Source: Arthrobacter sp. GMC3 (GTDB taxonomy: Bacteria > Actinomycetota > Actinomycetes > Actinomycetales > Micrococcaceae). From it: a stretch of DNA of 64,000 nt. Below are positions 41,921 to 50,867 of this stretch, piece by piece; the stretch's first letter is position 1; every line of letters begins with the position of its first letter. The notes beneath the pieces are model-generated. The model saw only the letters and a list, made by a program, of their open reading frames with translations, made no database searches and had not been told where the DNA came from. The position numbers and the translations under genes were made by a program. Where the stretch lies: assembly GCF_002929305.1 (NCBI RefSeq), contig NZ_PJIO01000011.1, positions 1 through 64,000 on the forward strand. Direction: 5' to 3'.

Positions 41921-42153
41921 GGAGTCCCCTTCATGAGGTAGCCCTCGAAGGGCTTTGGTTTGATCGGTGCAACTATTACGCCCGCGGGATTCCCGCGCAT
42001 CGTAAGTGTTATTGACCGGCTCAGTAGTTCTTCGAGTCAGCGTTAAAAGCGCACGATGGCATAGACGTCTACATACGAAACTACCGCTTCACAGTGGTTC
42101 AACACTAATCCTGAGGGCAAAATGGTGCCGATGTGCTTGAGATCGCCTTTGTT

Positions 42154-43308
42154 TTAGCGGCTCAAGCGGGCCACAGCGGCCGCTATCCGCTCATCGGTTC
42201 CTGTCAAGGCAACCCGGATGAATCCCTGGCCAGCGTCTCCGTAGAACACCCCGGGGCCCGCAACGATTCCAAGTTCCGCGAGTCTGCCGATGGTGGTCCA
42301 GGTGTCCTCCCCTGCGGTGCACCACAGGTAGAGTCCGGCTTCGGAATGATGAATGGTGAGTCCAAAGGATTCCAAGGCTCCCACGAGCAGGGCCCGACGG
42401 CGGCGGTACAGGGCCTTTTGGGCGCTGACGTGGGCGTCGTCGCCAAGTGCCACACGCATGGCCTCCTGGACCGGGTGGGGCACGATCATGCCTGCGTGTT
42501 TGCGGCTGTTGACCAGGTTCGCCACTATGGCACCGTCTCCGGCCACGAATGCTGCACGGTAGCCGGCCACATTTGACTGCTTGCTCAGGGAGTAGATGGC
42601 CAGCAAGTTCTCGTTGCTGCCACCGGTGACACGGGGGTCAAGGACACTCGGGACTGGCTCGCCACCATTCTCGGGGTCCCATTGACCCCACCCCAGCTCG
42701 CCATAGCATTCGTCGGAGGCGACCACGGCGCCCACCTCGCGGGCCTGGGCCACCAGTTCGGACAGTTGCTGAACGGAGCGGACAATTCCTGTGGGGTTGC
42801 CGGGCGAGTTGACCCAGATGAGCCGCACGCGGGCGCGGGTTTCGGCGTCGAGCTCATCGAGGCTGTCGGCAGCCACGGCCGTGGCCCCGGCAAATACCGC
42901 ACCCATGTCGTAGGTGGGGTAGGCCACGGTGGGGCGGACTATTACATCGCCAGCGCCCAGTCCCAGCAGCAGGGGCAGCCAGGCCACCAATTCCTTGGAT
43001 CCGACGGTGGGCATGACGTCGGCAGGGTCAAGACCGGGCACGTTCCGGCGTCGGGCAAACCAATCAACAATCGACTGGCGCAGCGCCAAGGTGCCATGCG
43101 TTGTGGGGTACCCGGGAGCGTCTGCTGCAGACTTCAGGGCGTCCTGAATCAGGGCCGGGGTGGGGTCAACCGGGGTGCCGATCGAGAGATTCACCACGCC
43201 ATCAGGGTGCTTGGCTGCCAAGGCCTGATACGGCGCCATGGCATCCCAAGGGTACTCGGGAAGCTTCAAACCAAACGGGCGGGTCATGTGCTGCGGGGCC
43301 TGGCTCAT
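42154..43308 (-). CDS. dapC: N-succinyldiaminopimelate aminotransferase
   Basis: The 384-residue class I/II PLP aminotransferase has the PLP-lysine motif SLSKQSNVAGYRAAF and the conserved WVNSPGNPTG and SDECYGELGW segments. Assignment to DapC, the lysine-pathway step between DapD and DapE, rests on similarity and on the fdxA-dapC pairing conserved in actinobacteria. It follows fdxA by nine bases, and the two are surely co-transcribed. With dapD and dapE, three consecutive steps are encoded in this window. Confidence 0.9.
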   Translation of the reverse strand: MSQAPQHMTRPFGLKLPEYPWDAMAPYQALAAKHPDGVVNLSIGTPVDPTPALIQDALKSAADAPGYPTTHGTLALRQSIVDWFARRRNVPGLDPADVMPTVGSKELVAWLPLLLGLGAGDVIVRPTVAYPTYDMGAVFAGATAVAADSLDELDAETRARVRLIWVNSPGNPTGIVRSVQQLSELVAQAREVGAVVASDECYGELGWGQWDPENGGEPVPSVLDPRVTGGSNENLLAIYSLSKQSNVAGYRAAFVAGDGAIVANLVNSRKHAGMIVPHPVQEAMRVALGDDAHVSAQKALYRRRRALLVGALESFGLTIHHSEAGLYLWCTAGEDTWTTIGRLAELGIVAGPGVFYGDAGQGFIRVALTGTDERIAAAVARLSR

Positions 43309-43317
43309 GTGCTGCTT

Positions 43318-43641
43318 TTAGTCCTGGTTCTGCGGCGGAAGGGCCGCGACGAACGGGTGATCGGTGTGCGTGTTGCCAATCTTGGCAGCTCCTCCTGGGG
43401 AGCCCAGCACGTCGAAGAACTCAACGTTGGCCTTGTAGTACTCTGCCCACTCATCAGGAGTGTCATCCTCGTAGTAGATGGCCTCTACCGGGCAAACAGG
43501 TTCGCAGGCACCGCAATCAACGCATTCGTCGGGGTGGATGTAGAGCGAGCGTTCGCCTTCGTAGATACAGTCAACAGGGCACTCCTCAACACATGCCTTG
43601 TCTTTGACATCCACGCACGGCTGCGCAATTACATACGTCAC
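43318..43641 (-). CDS. fdxA: Seven-iron ferredoxin
   Basis: The 107-residue ferredoxin starts at the GTG 43641 with AGGAAGG upstream. Longer frames upstream lack such a site. Cysteine patterns PCVDVKDKACVEECPVDCI and CVDCGACEPVCPVEAI fit one [3Fe-4S] and one [4Fe-4S] cluster, followed by the family's C-terminal helix region (EWAEYYKANVEFF). It is an electron carrier, for example for cytochromes P450 or other oxidoreductases. It is the first gene of the operon with dapC. Confidence 0.93.
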   Translation of the reverse strand: MTYVIAQPCVDVKDKACVEECPVDCIYEGERSLYIHPDECVDCGACEPVCPVEAIYYEDDTPDEWAEYYKANVEFFDVLGSPGGAAKIGNTHTDHPFVAALPPQNQD

Positions 43642-43753
43642 GAACCCAACCTTCCTCACATTTTGGCTCAAATACCGGCCTTGGGAGCCTGGTACGTTCA
43701 TTATCCCCCACCACGGGCGCCGTCGCATCCCGCATGAGACTTAGTATGAAGAC

Positions 43754-43987
43754 GTGAGTCACGCACTGGATCTAATTTCCTCCGTCCCCCTAGGCACCCG
43801 TGTCGTCATCCGCTACCGGATCGACGGCGGCAGCACCGACGCCCTGGGTGATCTGACGGGCCGGGATTCGTTAAGCTGCACAGTTGCCACCCGGAGCGGT
43901 GAGGTCGCAATCAAGTACGACGACGTCCGCCTCGCCAAGGCAGTTCCCCCGCCGCCGGCACCTCGCGAGCGGCGCGTTCAGCCCTAG
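43754..43987 (+). CDS. Stand-alone SH3-like domain protein (Rv0428c N-domain type)
   Basis: The 77-residue protein (SVPLGTRVVIRYRIDGGSTD, ALGDLTGRDSLSCTVATRSG, EVAIKYDDVRLAKAVPPPP) matches the small SH3-like domain found at the N-terminus of Rv0428c-type GNAT acetyltransferases. The acetyltransferase domain is absent: the frame stops after a Pro-rich tail and the following 240 bases encode nothing similar. The GTG start has no strong ribosome-binding site. It could be a functional single-domain protein or the remnant of a longer gene. Confidence 0.65.
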   Translation: MSHALDLISSVPLGTRVVIRYRIDGGSTDALGDLTGRDSLSCTVATRSGEVAIKYDDVRLAKAVPPPPAPRERRVQP

Positions 43988-44048
43988 TTTCAAAGATGAA
44001 CGGGGCCCCAACTAGCGCCCCCAAGGGTTAACCCGGGCTTGAGGGTTC

Positions 44049-44078
44049 GTTCACGTACGTTGCCTATGGTTCCTGAAG
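44049..44078 (+). promoter_or_regulatory. GTT-repeat array, possible PhoP box
   Basis: Three decamers begin with GTT in tandem: GTTCACGTAC (44049), GTTGCCTATG (44059) and GTTCCTGAAG (44069). Actinobacterial PHO boxes are direct GTTCA-type repeats with an 11-base period, so the match is only partial. The downstream gene is a secreted phosphatase-like enzyme, which makes phosphate control plausible. Confidence 0.3.
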
Positions 44079-44227
44079 AGAGCCCCCAGCAGGCACGAAC
44101 GGCTTACAGGACATAGGCCGGTGCCGGACGCGTGGAAACCCGCAGTAGGCCACAATTGTGGCCCCGTGCTGCGCACACCGCGATGCGAAGGGCTCCGCCA
44201 TCACTCGTGCCCTCGAAAGGTCTCACC

Positions 44228-46654
44228 TTGAATCCGTCATCCATCGCGCACCATTCGGTGACCCGCCGCCAATCACTGAAGATCTTCGGCTCCGCAGCCG
44301 CCGTCGGCGCGATCATCATGACCGACCCCTTTGGTCCAAGCGCCGCTCAAGCCGCGGCGACCCAGGTGCCGCTGCTGGCCAAGGCGTCGACAATGTGGCG
44401 ATACTCCGACACCGGAGTTGACCCAAGCCCGGCTCCGGCGACCACCTTGGCCTGGACCGCGGCAGATTACGATGCCAGTGCCTGGAAGTCCGGCAAGGGC
44501 GGCTTTGGTGCCAAGAATGGTGCGGCGACCGGCATAGGTGGCGGCTTTGCTGTCACCACATTGCTCAACCACTACAGCGCAGGGCCCGGAACCGACACCG
44601 TGCCCACGTATTTCTTCCGCACCACGTTCGAGCTCACCGCCGAACAGCTGGCAACGATCGGCAGTGTGCAGGGATCCGCGGTATACGACGACGGCTTCAT
44701 CCTCTACATCAACGGCCAACGGGCCGCCGGATTCGAAGACGCCGGACTCGACCCCGCCAAGAACCTGCAGTACGGCGGCGGCAACGGTGCAGATCCCCGA
44801 CCGGCAGCGTTTACAGTGCCCATTAGCCTGCTCCGGACCGGAACGAACACTGTTGCGGTGGCGCTGTACCAGACCAGTGCCGGCAGCTCAGATATCTACT
44901 TTGACCTGCTCTCCCTTGACGCCACCGAGGCCACATCCAAGCCTGCCCAGCTTTCCGACGTCGTGCTGAACATTGGCGCGCAGGCCGGGGAACTGGGGCT
45001 CGCCTGGTACACCTCCTCCGCGAGCCCAGAAATGGCCCAGTTGATCAAAGCCGGCGGAGACTTCGGCACGGCAAGCAGTTTTCCTGCCTCCGGCGCACCG
45101 TCCACCGACGGCCAGGAATACCGCCATGCAACCCTGCGCGGGCTGGCCCCCAGCACCGGCTACAGCTACCGGGTGGGCAACGAGCAGACGGGCTGGTCCG
45201 AAACTTTTTCCTTCACCACCAAGTCCCAGTCCGGGGATTTCAGCTTCCTGGTGGTTGGGGACTCCCAAATCGGTGCATCGGGTAACGCCACCTCGGACGC
45301 GCAGGGCTGGGCCACCACCTTGTCCAAGGCCGAAACCCTTCTGCCCGAGAAACACTTCATTCTCTCCGTCGGCGACCAGGTGAACACGGCTAACAACGAA
45401 GGCCAGTACGACGGCTTCTTGGCCCCCGCCCAGCTGCGCAGCTATCCGTTGGTCACCAACATCGGCAACCACGACGTCGCCAGCCTGGCCTACCGCCAGC
45501 ACTTCAACATGCCCAATATTGATGAGACATTTGGCGAAGGAAAAGCGGGGCAATCGGGCGGAAATTACTGGTTCACATATAACGATTCCTTGTTCATATC
45601 CTTCAACTCCAACAACCAAAACAACGCCCGGCACTTGGAATATGTGGCCAAGATCGTCGCCGAGCAAGGGCAGGGCAAGAAGTGGATCATCGTGCACTTC
45701 CACCACTCGGTGTTTAGCGTCGCCGACCACGCCACAGACTCCGACATCATCGAACGCCGCAGGGTCTTACCTCCCGGGTTCAGTGAGCTGGGCGTGGACC
45801 TGGTGCTGATGGGTCACGACCATGTGTACACCCGGTCCTATCTGATGAACGCGCTCACCCCTACCGGCGCCCCCGGGGCCACCGCCGGACCGTTCGCCCG
45901 GAGCGTGGCTCAGCCGGCCAGCGGCACCGTTGTGCCACAGAAGGGGGATGTTCTCTACCTGACGGCAAATTCCTCAAGCGGCAGCAAGTACTACGAGATC
46001 CAAACCGGCAAGGACTTCTACTGGTCCGACGTGCAGAACCAGGAACACGTGCCAAACATGACAAATGTGCAGGTCACGGATGAGAGCATCACCTTGACCA
46101 CCTACCGTGTCACCGACCTCAGCGTTGTGGACGTGGTGCGTCTGGAACGTCCCGACACGACTGCGCCCGTTTTGACGGTGTCTGCCTCGACCACCTTCGC
46201 TGTCGGCACCGCCTTCGATCCTCGCGCCGGTGTGACAGCCGTGGACAGTCGTGACGGAGACTTGACGGCAGCGATTGTCATCACGGGAACGGCCGATTCT
46301 GCGACGGCTGGAACGTACCGGCTCGAGTACAGCGTCAAAGACGCGGCGGGCAACACGGCCTCCGCCATCCGCAGCGTCGTTGTCACTCCCGTATCCAGCC
46401 CCAGCGTGTCCCCCGATGTGCCGGTGCCCAGCACGGCGTTCCCGACTTCAGGTGCATCGGGCTCAGGCGGTTCAGGGAGCGGTACGAGCTTGGCTGCAAC
46501 AGGCTTTGCCTCTGCCGGCTTCGTAGCGACGGCGGTTGCCGCATTGGCAGCGGGAGCCACCATACTGAACCGCAAGGGGCGGCGCTCCCCCGTTGCGGCC
46601 GCCACCACTGGCACTCCGGACGGGCAGGAGGGCGCGTCCGCGCCCACCGAATAG
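44228..46654 (+). CDS. Tat-exported, wall-anchored metallophosphatase (purple acid phosphatase-like)
   Basis: About 808 residues from the TTG 44228, with GAAAGG seven bases upstream. A Tat signal (TRRQSLKIFG, Arg13-Arg14) is followed by an N-terminal region, a fibronectin-like purple-acid-phosphatase domain (GLAPSTGYSYRVGNEQTGWS) and a metallophosphoesterase core with VVGDSQIG, SVGDQVN, NIGNHDVASL, IVHFHHSVFS and LMGHDHVYTRS. A bacterial Ig-like/DUF5011 domain follows (YRLEYSVKDAAGNTAS). The C-terminus has LAATG (755-759), a membrane helix and a basic tail, the anchor type used by class E sortases. Expected to release phosphate at the cell surface. Confidence 0.88.
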   Translation: MNPSSIAHHSVTRRQSLKIFGSAAAVGAIIMTDPFGPSAAQAAATQVPLLAKASTMWRYSDTGVDPSPAPATTLAWTAADYDASAWKSGKGGFGAKNGAATGIGGGFAVTTLLNHYSAGPGTDTVPTYFFRTTFELTAEQLATIGSVQGSAVYDDGFILYINGQRAAGFEDAGLDPAKNLQYGGGNGADPRPAAFTVPISLLRTGTNTVAVALYQTSAGSSDIYFDLLSLDATEATSKPAQLSDVVLNIGAQAGELGLAWYTSSASPEMAQLIKAGGDFGTASSFPASGAPSTDGQEYRHATLRGLAPSTGYSYRVGNEQTGWSETFSFTTKSQSGDFSFLVVGDSQIGASGNATSDAQGWATTLSKAETLLPEKHFILSVGDQVNTANNEGQYDGFLAPAQLRSYPLVTNIGNHDVASLAYRQHFNMPNIDETFGEGKAGQSGGNYWFTYNDSLFISFNSNNQNNARHLEYVAKIVAEQGQGKKWIIVHFHHSVFSVADHATDSDIIERRRVLPPGFSELGVDLVLMGHDHVYTRSYLMNALTPTGAPGATAGPFARSVAQPASGTVVPQKGDVLYLTANSSSGSKYYEIQTGKDFYWSDVQNQEHVPNMTNVQVTDESITLTTYRVTDLSVVDVVRLERPDTTAPVLTVSASTTFAVGTAFDPRAGVTAVDSRDGDLTAAIVITGTADSATAGTYRLEYSVKDAAGNTASAIRSVVVTPVSSPSVSPDVPVPSTAFPTSGASGSGGSGSGTSLAATGFASAGFVATAVAALAAGATILNRKGRRSPVAAATTGTPDGQEGASAPTE

Positions 46655-46660
46655 CCACCG

Positions 46661-46707
46661 AAATAGCTTTGGGAGCTGTCTTGTGACGGCTCCCAAAGCT
46701 ATTTTTT
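46661..46707. terminator. Bidirectional terminator overlapping a gene end
   Basis: AAATAGCTTTGGGAGC (46661-46676) pairs with GCTCCCAAAGCTATTT (46689-46704), and TTT continues on the plus strand. It terminates the metallophosphatase gene. The stop codon of the convergent membrane protein gene (46699-46701) lies within the second arm. Confidence 0.8.
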
Positions 46708-47103
46708 AGCCCGCACCATGGCCGAGACCCACCAAGCCATCAGGGGTGTCACCACGGCCATCCCATACAGCCACACATTGCCTTGGATGTTGCCGGAGAT
46801 CATGCCAAAACCGCCACGCGGAATCGAGAGCAGCCCGGCACATAGATAACTTGCCGCCCCGCACATCACCACCACCCAGGTGTTGCGGCTCCACAAGCCA
46901 ACAAAGAGTTCCACCGCCGCCAGTAGTACCAGCGCGGCCAAGGCCCCCACCGGGATCACCATGCCGGACATATGCCAGGCGTGGCTGTGTAGGGAGGTGC
47001 CCAGCAGGCCTGCGCCGATGCCCGCACCAATGCCCGCCGCAAAGACCGCCCAACGCCGAGGTGCTGGCAAGTGGGACCGCCAAGATCCTGAAGGCTCGGT
47101 CAT
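46699..47103 (-). CDS. DUF6113-like four-helix membrane protein
   Basis: The 134-residue protein has four hydrophobic segments (FAAGIGAGIGAGLLGTSLHS, MVIPVGALAALVLLAAVEL, TWVVVMCGAASYLCAGLLS, NVWLYGMAVVTPLMAWWVSA) and ends in KK. Its start overlaps the mshB stop (ATGA), as for small membrane proteins following mshB in other actinobacteria. Function unknown; a link to mycothiol metabolism is only positional. Confidence 0.75.
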   Translation of the reverse strand: MTEPSGSWRSHLPAPRRWAVFAAGIGAGIGAGLLGTSLHSHAWHMSGMVIPVGALAALVLLAAVELFVGLWSRNTWVVVMCGAASYLCAGLLSIPRGGFGMISGNIQGNVWLYGMAVVTPLMAWWVSAMVRAKK

Positions 47104-47981
47104 GCCCTGCCCTCTCCGTAGACCATGGACGGCTCCAACTCCACAAACTCCTCAATCCCCGAAACGTCTTTCCACACATCATCGGAGAGGGCATAGCGTG
47201 CACCCTCAACGGTGATCTGGGTTCGGTGGGCCCGCATTGCCGCAATCTTTGCTTCCATATCCCCGGTGACGCTGATGCGCGCCACCCCGGCCTCCAGGGG
47301 ACGCTCGGGACGGTCACTGACAATGGTGAAAACCCGGGGAACCTGCCAGCCGGGCACCGCCCCCGCCGGATCCATAGCGCGTTTCAACGCGTCCATGGTC
47401 AGTTGGTGGGTGCGGACGTGGTCGGGATGTCCATAGCCGCCGTCGGCGGCATAGGTGATGACGGCGTCGGGCTTGACAGCCCGGATGACCTGGGCCGCCA
47501 GCGTCGCCAGCTCTGGTAACGGTGTCATGGACAACGAACCATCCAGAACGGTGTCCGCCGCCGTCGCCCGTCCGTCGGGCCCCCATTGCATGCCGGAGTC
47601 ACGGAATACCGTGGGACCGCTTGCGGGAGTGGCCTGCCCCTGCCCGAGCCACACATGTTCGCGCACGCCCAGGGCGCCCAGGGCCGACGCCAATTCGCGT
47701 TCGCGCTCGTCCGCCAGCCCGCTGCCATCTGCAGGTTCATGCGCCCCCTGCGGCCCGGTCGGAACGGCGCCCACTTCAAGGTGCGCCAGTTCCGGCGGGA
47801 TCACCTCGCCCAGCTCGCCCCGTGTGCACGTCAGGAGAACCACGCGTGCACCGGCCGCGGCATAGGCCGCCATGGTGGCTCCCGTGACAATGGTTTCATC
47901 GTCGGGGTGGGCGTGGACAAAAAGTAGTGTTGCGTCCGGGCCCACACCGGGGAGCAAGGAAGAAGTAGTGCTTGTGTCCAT
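47100..47981 (-). CDS. mshB: N-acetylglucosaminyl-inositol deacetylase (mycothiol biosynthesis)
   Basis: About 293 residues from the ATG at 47981. The zinc deacetylase motifs of the LmbE-like fold are intact: LLFVHAHPDDETIVTGA (His, Asp, catalytic Asp) and GGYGHPDHVRTHQLT. LTCTRGELGEVIPPEL is characteristic of MshB. It deacetylates GlcNAc-inositol on the way to mycothiol, the actinobacterial low-molecular-weight thiol. The gene supports the actinobacterial origin of the window. Confidence 0.9.
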   Translation of the reverse strand: MDTSTTSSLLPGVGPDATLLFVHAHPDDETIVTGATMAAYAAAGARVVLLTCTRGELGEVIPPELAHLEVGAVPTGPQGAHEPADGSGLADERERELASALGALGVREHVWLGQGQATPASGPTVFRDSGMQWGPDGRATAADTVLDGSLSMTPLPELATLAAQVIRAVKPDAVITYAADGGYGHPDHVRTHQLTMDALKRAMDPAGAVPGWQVPRVFTIVSDRPERPLEAGVARISVTGDMEAKIAAMRAHRTQITVEGARYALSDDVWKDVSGIEEFVELEPSMVYGEGRA

Positions 47982-48109
47982 GTCCACCAATCTACTCGCT
48001 GGCTCCAACGCGCTGGCAATCGCCCGGACACAGCCTTAAAAGGTGAGGGCCGGTCTACCTGGCGCCGAAGCGTCAAGGTAAACCAGCCCAAACCAGTATT
48101 CACCAGGGG

Positions 48110-49849
48110 TTAGACCAGCAGAGTTGCTCCCGGGATGGCTCCCAGCAGGTCCTGCGTGTACTTCTGGCGCGGGTTGCTGAACACCTCATCCGTGGTGGCA
48201 GTCTCAACGATCCGGCCCTTTTGCATGACGCACACGTCGTCGGCAATCTGGCGGACCACCGCGAGGTCGTGAGTGATGAACAGGTACGTCAGGCCAAGTT
48301 CGGCCTGAAGATCCGTGAGCAGGTTCAACACCTGCGCCTGCACCAGAACATCCAGTGCCGACACCGCCTCGTCGCAAATGATCACGTCCGGGTTCAGGGC
48401 CAGGGCACGCGCAATGGCAATGCGCTGACGCTGACCACCGGAGAGCTCATTCGGGAAACGGTGCATGGTGGCGGCAGGCATGGAAACCTGATCCAGCAAT
48501 TCCCGCACCCGCTTCTCGCGTGACTTCGAATCACCGATCTTGTGGATCTTCAGCGGCTCTTCAATGGTCCGGTAGATATTGAACATGGGGTCCAATGATC
48601 CGTACGGGTCCTGGAAGATGGGCTGCACGCGACGACGGAAGTCAAAGAGTGCCTTGCTCTTGAGCGTATTGACCTCGACGCCGTCGAACAGGATGCTGCC
48701 CTCGGTCGGGGACAGCAGGCTCAACGCCATCTGAGCCACCGTGGACTTGCCCGAACCGGACTCCCCCACAATGGCCATGGTGGTGCCGCGCTTGACGTTG
48801 AAGGAGACGTCATCCACTGCCTTGAAGTCGGTGCCCTTACCCAAGGCTCCGCGGAGCTTGAATACCTTGGTCAGGTTACGAACCTCAATGAGGTTCTCAC
48901 CCTTGCCAGCAGGCTTGCGCCCCTCTGCAGGGGCGGACGACGGCGCAGGCTCAGCGACGCTGACAGCCTCAGCCGGAGCCTGCGTCACCTTGCTGGACTT
49001 CAGCCGGCGAGAGGCCAGGGACGGAGCCGAATTCACCAGTCGCTGCGTGTACGGGTGCTGCGGGTTGCGCAGGATCTCCAGTGCGGGACCCGACTCAACC
49101 ACCTGCCCCTTGTACATAACCACGACTTTTTCGGCACGCTCGGCAGCAAGGCCGAGGTCGTGGGTGATCAGCAGTACCGCAGTGCCCAGCTCGGTGGTCA
49201 TCCGGTCCAGGTGGTCAAGGATCTGACGCTGCACCGTCACATCCAGGGCCGACGTCGGCTCATCGGCAATGAGCAACCGCGGACGGCAAGCCAGACCAAT
49301 GGCGATCAACGCGCGCTGGCGCATACCGCCGGAGAACTCGTGCGGGTACTGCTTGGCACGGTTTGCCGCGTCGGGCAGGCCGGCTTCCGCCAAAACCTCC
49401 GCGACGCGCTCCTTGGAGTTGGCGCCGTCGAGCCCGTTAGCCTTCAACGTCTCCTTGACCTGGAAACCGATCTTCCAGACGGGGTTCAGGTTGGACATGG
49501 GGTCCTGAGGAACCATGCCGATGGAGTTTCCACGCAGTTCGATGATGCGCTTCTCACTGACGTTGGTGATGTCCTCACCGTCGAAAATGATCTGCCCGCC
49601 ACTGACGCGTCCGTTGCTGGGCAACAGGCCGATCGCGGCCAGTGCCGTGGTGGACTTGCCCGAACCGGACTCCCCCACAATCGCGACAGTCTCACCGGGC
49701 ATGATGGTCAGGTGCGCGTTACGCACAGCATTGACCGGCCCGTTCTGGGTACTAAAGGTGATGGCCAGGTCCCGAATTTCAAGAAGCGGCGTATCTGCGT
49801 TGCGGGAGGCTGCGGAATTCACAGGCGTTCCTTTTTCATTGATTGACAT
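48110..49849 (-). CDS. Oligopeptide ABC transporter, fused double ATP-binding protein
   Basis: About 579 residues from the ATG at 49849 (AGGAAG nine bases upstream). It contains two complete OppD/OppF-type ATPase halves joined by an Ala/Pro-rich linker (around 285-320). Half one has VGESGSGKSTTALAAIG, LSGGMRQR-type signature FSGGMRQRALIAIGL and [12 protein letters not shown]. Half two has [32 protein letters not shown] and VIICDEAVSALD. Both halves retain Walker residues, so both sites may be active. It is the last gene of the binding protein/permease/permease/ATPase operon. Confidence 0.92.
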   Translation of the reverse strand: MSINEKGTPVNSAASRNADTPLLEIRDLAITFSTQNGPVNAVRNAHLTIMPGETVAIVGESGSGKSTTALAAIGLLPSNGRVSGGQIIFDGEDITNVSEKRIIELRGNSIGMVPQDPMSNLNPVWKIGFQVKETLKANGLDGANSKERVAEVLAEAGLPDAANRAKQYPHEFSGGMRQRALIAIGLACRPRLLIADEPTSALDVTVQRQILDHLDRMTTELGTAVLLITHDLGLAAERAEKVVVMYKGQVVESGPALEILRNPQHPYTQRLVNSAPSLASRRLKSSKVTQAPAEAVSVAEPAPSSAPAEGRKPAGKGENLIEVRNLTKVFKLRGALGKGTDFKAVDDVSFNVKRGTTMAIVGESGSGKSTVAQMALSLLSPTEGSILFDGVEVNTLKSKALFDFRRRVQPIFQDPYGSLDPMFNIYRTIEEPLKIHKIGDSKSREKRVRELLDQVSMPAATMHRFPNELSGGQRQRIAIARALALNPDVIICDEAVSALDVLVQAQVLNLLTDLQAELGLTYLFITHDLAVVRQIADDVCVMQKGRIVETATTDEVFSNPRQKYTQDLLGAIPGATLLV

Positions 49850-49853
49850 GCCG

Positions 49854-50867
49854 TCACCGCTTCCTTGCTTTGGGATCCAGGGCGTCGCGGAGTGCATCAC
49901 CGAGCATGATGAAGCTCAAAACGGTGATCGACAATGCCAAGGCAGGCCAGAGCAGCACACCGGGATTGTTGCGTACCTGCGGCTGGGCTGCCGAGATGTC
50001 ATTACCCCAGGACATGACCGAGCCGGGAAGTCCCAGACCCAGGAAGGACAGTGTTGCCTCGGCAACAATGAACGTACCCAGGGAGATGCTGGCAACAACA
50101 ATGATCGGTGCCAGAGAGTTGGGAATGACGTGCCTGACAAGGGCGCTGAAACGTGAAAGTCCCAACGCCTTGGAGGCGGTGACAAAATCGGCATTGCGGT
50201 TTTCCAGCACAGCGCCGCGGGTGATGCGAGCTATCTGTGGCCAGCCAAAGAGCACCAGCGCAACTACCACCGTCCACACGCTTCTGTTGTCACGGAAGGC
50301 GGGGAGCTGGTTGATGACGATTGCACCAAGGATCAGCGGCAGGGCGAAGAAGATATCGCCCAAACGTGCCAGGATCGCGTCAAGCCAGCCACCGTAGTAA
50401 CCGGCCAGGGCACCCATGGTGCCACCAATGACCAACACGCCAATAGTGGTCAACACGCCCACTGTCAGCGAGGCCCGCGTGCCATAGATCATGCGGGAGT
50501 AGACATCGCAACCCTGCAGGGTGAAGCCGAGCGGGTGACCCGCACGTGCTCCTTCGGCCGAGTTGGCCAGGTCGCAACTTGTGGGGTCGACGCTGGCGAA
50601 CCACTGCGGGAATCCAGCCACTACCACCACAAGAACGATCAACAGTGCGGAAATAATAAACAACGGCTGCTTGCGCAGGTTCCGCCAGGCATCGGCCCAG
50701 AGGCTTAGCGGCGCTGCCGTGTTATCAACTTTGTCGACGGCGGCCAGAGGGGTGTCCTCCAGCGGTGCCACAAAGTGCTCAATAACCCGGCTGGAGGTTT
50801 TGCCTTGACGAGCTGCCGGGGCGACCGGTTGTGCCGGTTCAGTTTCAGGTGTCAGGTTCTCAGACAT
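49854..50867 (-). CDS. Oligopeptide ABC transporter permease (OppC/DppC type)
   Basis: About 337 residues from the ATG at 50867. An 80-residue hydrophilic N-terminus precedes the membrane part (FIISALLIVLVVVVAGFPQW), and the permease loop reads NADFVTASKALGLSRFSALV, then RHVIPNSLAPIIVVASI. GSVMSWGNDISAAQPQVRNN near the end is typical of DppC/OppC. The start overlaps the upstream permease stop by eight bases. Confidence 0.9.
   Translation of the reverse strand: MSENLTPETEPAQPVAPAARQGKTSSRVIEHFVAPLEDTPLAAVDKVDNTAAPLSLWADAWRNLRKQPLFIISALLIVLVVVVAGFPQWFASVDPTSCDLANSAEGARAGHPLGFTLQGCDVYSRMIYGTRASLTVGVLTTIGVLVIGGTMGALAGYYGGWLDAILARLGDIFFALPLILGAIVINQLPAFRDNRSVWTVVVALVLFGWPQIARITRGAVLENRNADFVTASKALGLSRFSALVRHVIPNSLAPIIVVASISLGTFIVAEATLSFLGLGLPGSVMSWGNDISAAQPQVRNNPGVLLWPALALSITVLSFIMLGDALRDALDPKARKR

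Noticed and set aside
42000..42153. tRNA or small RNA gene in the gap between dapC and gltA
   Set aside because: No cloverleaf or conserved tRNA loop sequences; the gap is explained by the gltA promoter and leader.
48110..49849. Frame fusion artefact of two ATPase genes
   Set aside because: Both halves are complete with an Ala/Pro linker, and fused OppDF ATPases are common in actinobacteria.
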